From Salinivirga sp964413185 (GTDB taxonomy: Bacteria > Bacteroidota > Bacteroidia > Bacteroidales > Salinivirgaceae): a DNA stretch of 7,360 bases. Below are positions 6,039 through 7,360 of the stretch, one piece after another. The notes under the pieces were generated by a model. The model did not search any database. It was not told where the DNA came from and worked only from the letters and a program-made list of their open reading frames with translations. Every line of letters begins with the position of its first letter. Position 1 is the stretch's first letter. The position numbers and the translations under genes were made by a program. The stretch is from contig CAYPSX010000201.1 of NCBI GenBank assembly GCA_964413185.1, positions 1 to 7,360 on the forward strand. Direction: 5' to 3'.

Positions 6039-6644
6039 TCAAAGGATCTGCCTCATTGTAGTTTGGATGTATTCCTTAATTTCTTCCCACTTAATCTTTT
6101 CTTTCATTACCGGCATGGGCTCGGGTTCAGCATCATCAAAATAGGTAAGGCTTTTTTTTACAAGAAATAAATTTCCATCATCAAACTTTTCAGTATAAAA
6201 ATCAAATAAATCATTAATGGAATATAGTTTTAAAAGATAAAAAAGGTCAATGAAATCTTTTTTAGTACCGCGACCTGAAATCGCATTTAGTTTCATGGCG
6301 CCAATATCCTTTACTGATGCAAGGCGATAATTACCTTCCTTTTTTGCTGGCGAAATCCATGGGTATCTGTAATTTACAATATCCAGTTTAATATTATCGA
6401 TCGATAAAATATTGATGTTTTTCGATTTTTTTAGAAATTCAATATTTCCAGCGAATCCGATGTTTTTTTCTTGTCCTTCAAAATCTATCTTTCCAAATAG
6501 ATCAATATCAACAGATTCGCGATGGCCAATTTGTAAAGCAAGTGCAGTTCCCCCTGCTAATCGGAGCTCAGAGAAGGCCTCCATTTGCATTAGTTGATCT
6601 AATATCCGTAAAAGTTCTGGTTTGACTGCTGATTTGTGTAACAT
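6039..6644 (-). CDS. AbiEii/MenT-type nucleotidyltransferase toxin
   Basis: The product is 201 residues and cytoplasmic. Nucleotidyltransferase signatures are clear: GGTAL at 31-35, GHRESVDIDLF at 40-50 with metal ligands D46 and D48, and a third carboxylate D88 in IKLDIVNY (85-92). Residues 118-133 carry the family's K118, R125, K129-D130 and D133 pattern (KLNAI, then RGTKKDFID). Known members of the AbiEii/DUF1814 group are growth-inhibiting toxins; the mycobacterial MenT enzymes transfer nucleotides to tRNA. The ATG at 6642-6644 is preferred because MLHKSAVKPELL is the usual family N-terminus, although it overlaps the antitoxin gene by 46 bp. All catalytic residues seem present, so it is probably functional. 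Roles in phage defence or stabilisation of the region are inference from the family. Confidence 0.88.
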   Translation of the reverse strand: MLHKSAVKPELLRILDQLMQMEAFSELRLAGGTALALQIGHRESVDIDLFGKIDFEGQEKNIGFAGNIEFLKKSKNINILSIDNIKLDIVNYRYPWISPAKKEGNYRLASVKDIGAMKLNAISGRGTKKDFIDLFYLLKLYSINDLFDFYTEKFDDGNLFLVKKSLTYFDDAEPEPMPVMKEKIKWEEIKEYIQTTMRQIL

Positions 6645-6907
6645 CGAAATGATTTTAACGGGGTTTTTGTAATTGTTGAAACAAAGCTGATGACTTTTGG
6701 ATCCATGGAACGTGCGGTGACAATTGCCTCTTTTATCTCGTCCATGGAATACCGTACTTTAAGCAGGTTCCAGTCTTTCAAAAGCCCATATTCCATTACC
6801 CTGCGAATAACATAAGTTTTATATTTCTCCAGGTCCAATGTCTCGGCATCCACATCCCAGAAAAGGTGTGGAGAAAAATCTTTGGGCGATATGTTTTTAT
6901 TACTCAT
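6599..6907 (-). CDS. DUF6922-like antitoxin of an AbiEii toxin pair
   Basis: The product is 102 residues, cytoplasmic, and encoded directly upstream of the toxin. Visible motifs are FSPHLFWDVD (11-20), RRVMEYGLLKDW (35-46) and a C-terminal FRCY (87-90) followed by a polar tail ending NFYGY. From memory these match the small DUF6922 proteins that accompany AbiEii toxins in Bacteroidota, the presumed antitoxins. It is much shorter than the classical AbiEi antitoxin and has no obvious winged-helix domain of that type. The start ATG at 6905-6907 has GGTGG about 7 nt upstream and a TAACTTTG promoter element 20 nt upstream. The last 15 residues are encoded in the DNA that also begins the toxin, implying translational coupling. 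Neutralisation of the toxin is inferred from gene order. Confidence 0.8.
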   Translation of the reverse strand: MSNKNISPKDFSPHLFWDVDAETLDLEKYKTYVIRRVMEYGLLKDWNLLKVRYSMDEIKEAIVTARSMDPKVISFVSTITKTPLKSFRCYTNQQSNQNFYGY

Positions 6908-6919
6908 GTATCCACCAGG

Positions 6920-6940
6920 TTTTATACAAAGTTAATGAAA
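6920..6940 (-). promoter_or_regulatory. Promoter block of the toxin-antitoxin operon
   Basis: The minus strand carries TAACTTTG (6927-6934), matching TAnnTTTG, with the same TTTCAT and TATAAAA flanks as the HD-gene promoter. The exact identity spans 21 bp. The predicted leader is about 15 nt and includes a GGTGG that could serve as ribosome binding site. Confidence 0.62.
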
Positions 6941-6999
6941 TTTTATATGATAACGATACATAATGTACCAACCTGAAACCTTCCTGAACCTTTATTGGC

Positions 7000-7024
7000 C
7001 ACGAATTACACGAATGGACACGAA
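7000..7024 (+). repeat. CACGAA periodic intergenic repeat, copy 2
   Basis: CACGAA occurs at 7000, 7009 and 7019, with spacing of 9 and 10 bp (CACGAATTACACGAATGG, then ACACGAAG). It is related to the copy at 5939-5966. Confidence 0.6.
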
Positions 7025-7031
7025 GAATGAT

Positions 7032-7061
7032 AACCATTAAGCAATTAAGAAAAATTAAGAA
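7032..7061 (+). repeat. ATTAAG triplet intergenic repeat, copy 3
   Basis: AACCATTAAGCAATTAAG is followed by AAAAATTAAGA. It lies only a few bases after the CACGAA copy. The same two families also occur near each other at 5853-5966. Confidence 0.6.
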
Positions 7062-7191
7062 GCGTATTTGCTACCTACGCCAAACAATATAACATACCCA
7101 TCAACCCAATCACTTAATCCACTCCACTTTGAACGGCACCGGTTAAAAATTCCGACAAGCCACCGCCCGAAGCAATCAAAAAACATTTCAC

Positions 7192-7302
7192 GCCACGAGC
7201 GCAACGATTATCGCAACGAACGCAACGAAAAAAAACCGCTCGCAGATTCCCGCAAAGTACACAGGAGAGTCTCGCTAAGAACCTCCGCGAAACTCAGCGA
7301 GA
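7192..7302 (+). repeat. GCAACGA repeats with adjoining TCTCGCT/AGCGAGA hairpin
   Basis: GCAACGA occurs at 7201, 7213 and 7222. It is followed by CGCAGATTCCCGCAAAG and a perfect 7-bp dyad, TCTCGCT (7270-7276) with AGCGAGA (7296-7302), around a 19-nt loop. No coding function is apparent. Confidence 0.5.
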
Positions 7303-7327
7303 AACAAAACCCATCACTCATTCAGAG

Positions 7328-7360
7328 TTGTCATTGCGTAGGAATGAAGAAGCGATCTGT
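7328..7360 (+). repeat. GTCATTGCG-type interspersed repeat (cut by window edge)
   Basis: GTCATTGCGTAGGAATG followed by AAGAAGCGATCTGT resembles the widespread bacterial intergenic repeat of form GTCATTGCGAGGAACGAAG with CAATCTG. It probably continues past the window. Confidence 0.45.

Larger units (their letters stand above)
6941..7360. other. Gene-free stretch made of several short repeat families
   Basis: No reading frame here has a convincing start and protein-like composition. The stretch contains, in order, a CACGAA triplet, an ATTAAG triplet, a plain segment (about 7070-7190), a GCAACGA repeat followed by a hairpin, and a GTCATTGCG-type repeat cut by the window end. It lies upstream of the toxin-antitoxin promoter. 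Confidence 0.6.

Noticed and set aside
7114..7250. Open minus-strand frame ending at 7114 that reads like a protein C-terminus (FLIASGGGLSEFLTGAVQSG followed by VD and a stop).
   Set aside because: No ATG start; upstream it runs through the GCAACGA and hairpin repeats as low-complexity Arg/Cys-rich sequence. It could be a decayed gene tail, but nothing identifies it.

Overview
The window looks like part of a Bacteroidota chromosome, probably class Bacteroidia. The genus is not determinable by eye; a Marinilabiliales-type genome is my guess. The reasons are: promoters matching the Bacteroidota -7 element TAnnTTTG in front of several genes; a long SprA-like outer-membrane barrel protein; a DUF6922-like/AbiEii toxin-antitoxin pair; and AT-rich intergenic DNA carrying short periodic repeats.

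Layout. Positions 1-1186 hold two minus-strand genes for exported proteins of unknown function: a secreted 175-residue protein (659-1186), then a lipoprotein that runs off the left edge (1-620). A 471-bp divergent intergenic region (1187-1657) separates them from a large plus-strand gene (1658-5092) for a 1144-residue outer-membrane beta-barrel protein related to SprA. That intergenic region contains the most unusual object in the window: a 152-bp element (1424-1575) with perfect 13-bp terminal inverted repeats, a 4-bp flanking duplication (CTAA), and an interior of three interlocking perfect inverted repeats of 12, 8 and 11 bp. These could form pseudoknots or mutually exclusive hairpins.

The large gene converges with a minus-strand HD-domain phosphohydrolase gene (5239-5814), and a long imperfect hairpin (5148-5219) sits between their ends. 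Further right are a minus-strand AbiEii-type nucleotidyltransferase toxin (6039-6644) and its upstream DUF6922-like antitoxin (6599-6907), overlapping by 46 bp. The toxin start codon lies inside the codons for the antitoxin's FRCY motif. The HD gene and the antitoxin gene are preceded by an identical 21-bp promoter block.

The last 420 bp (6941-7360) have no convincing gene. They hold several kinds of short intergenic repeats: CACGAA triplets, ATTAAG triplets, GCAACGA repeats with a hairpin, and a GTCATTGCG-type repeat at the edge. Two of these families also occur near 5146, 5853 and 5940. No tRNA, rRNA, CRISPR array or complete insertion sequence was seen.

How the genes work together: the left pair is probably one transcript. 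The barrel protein, the HD hydrolase and the toxin-antitoxin cassette look like independent units.
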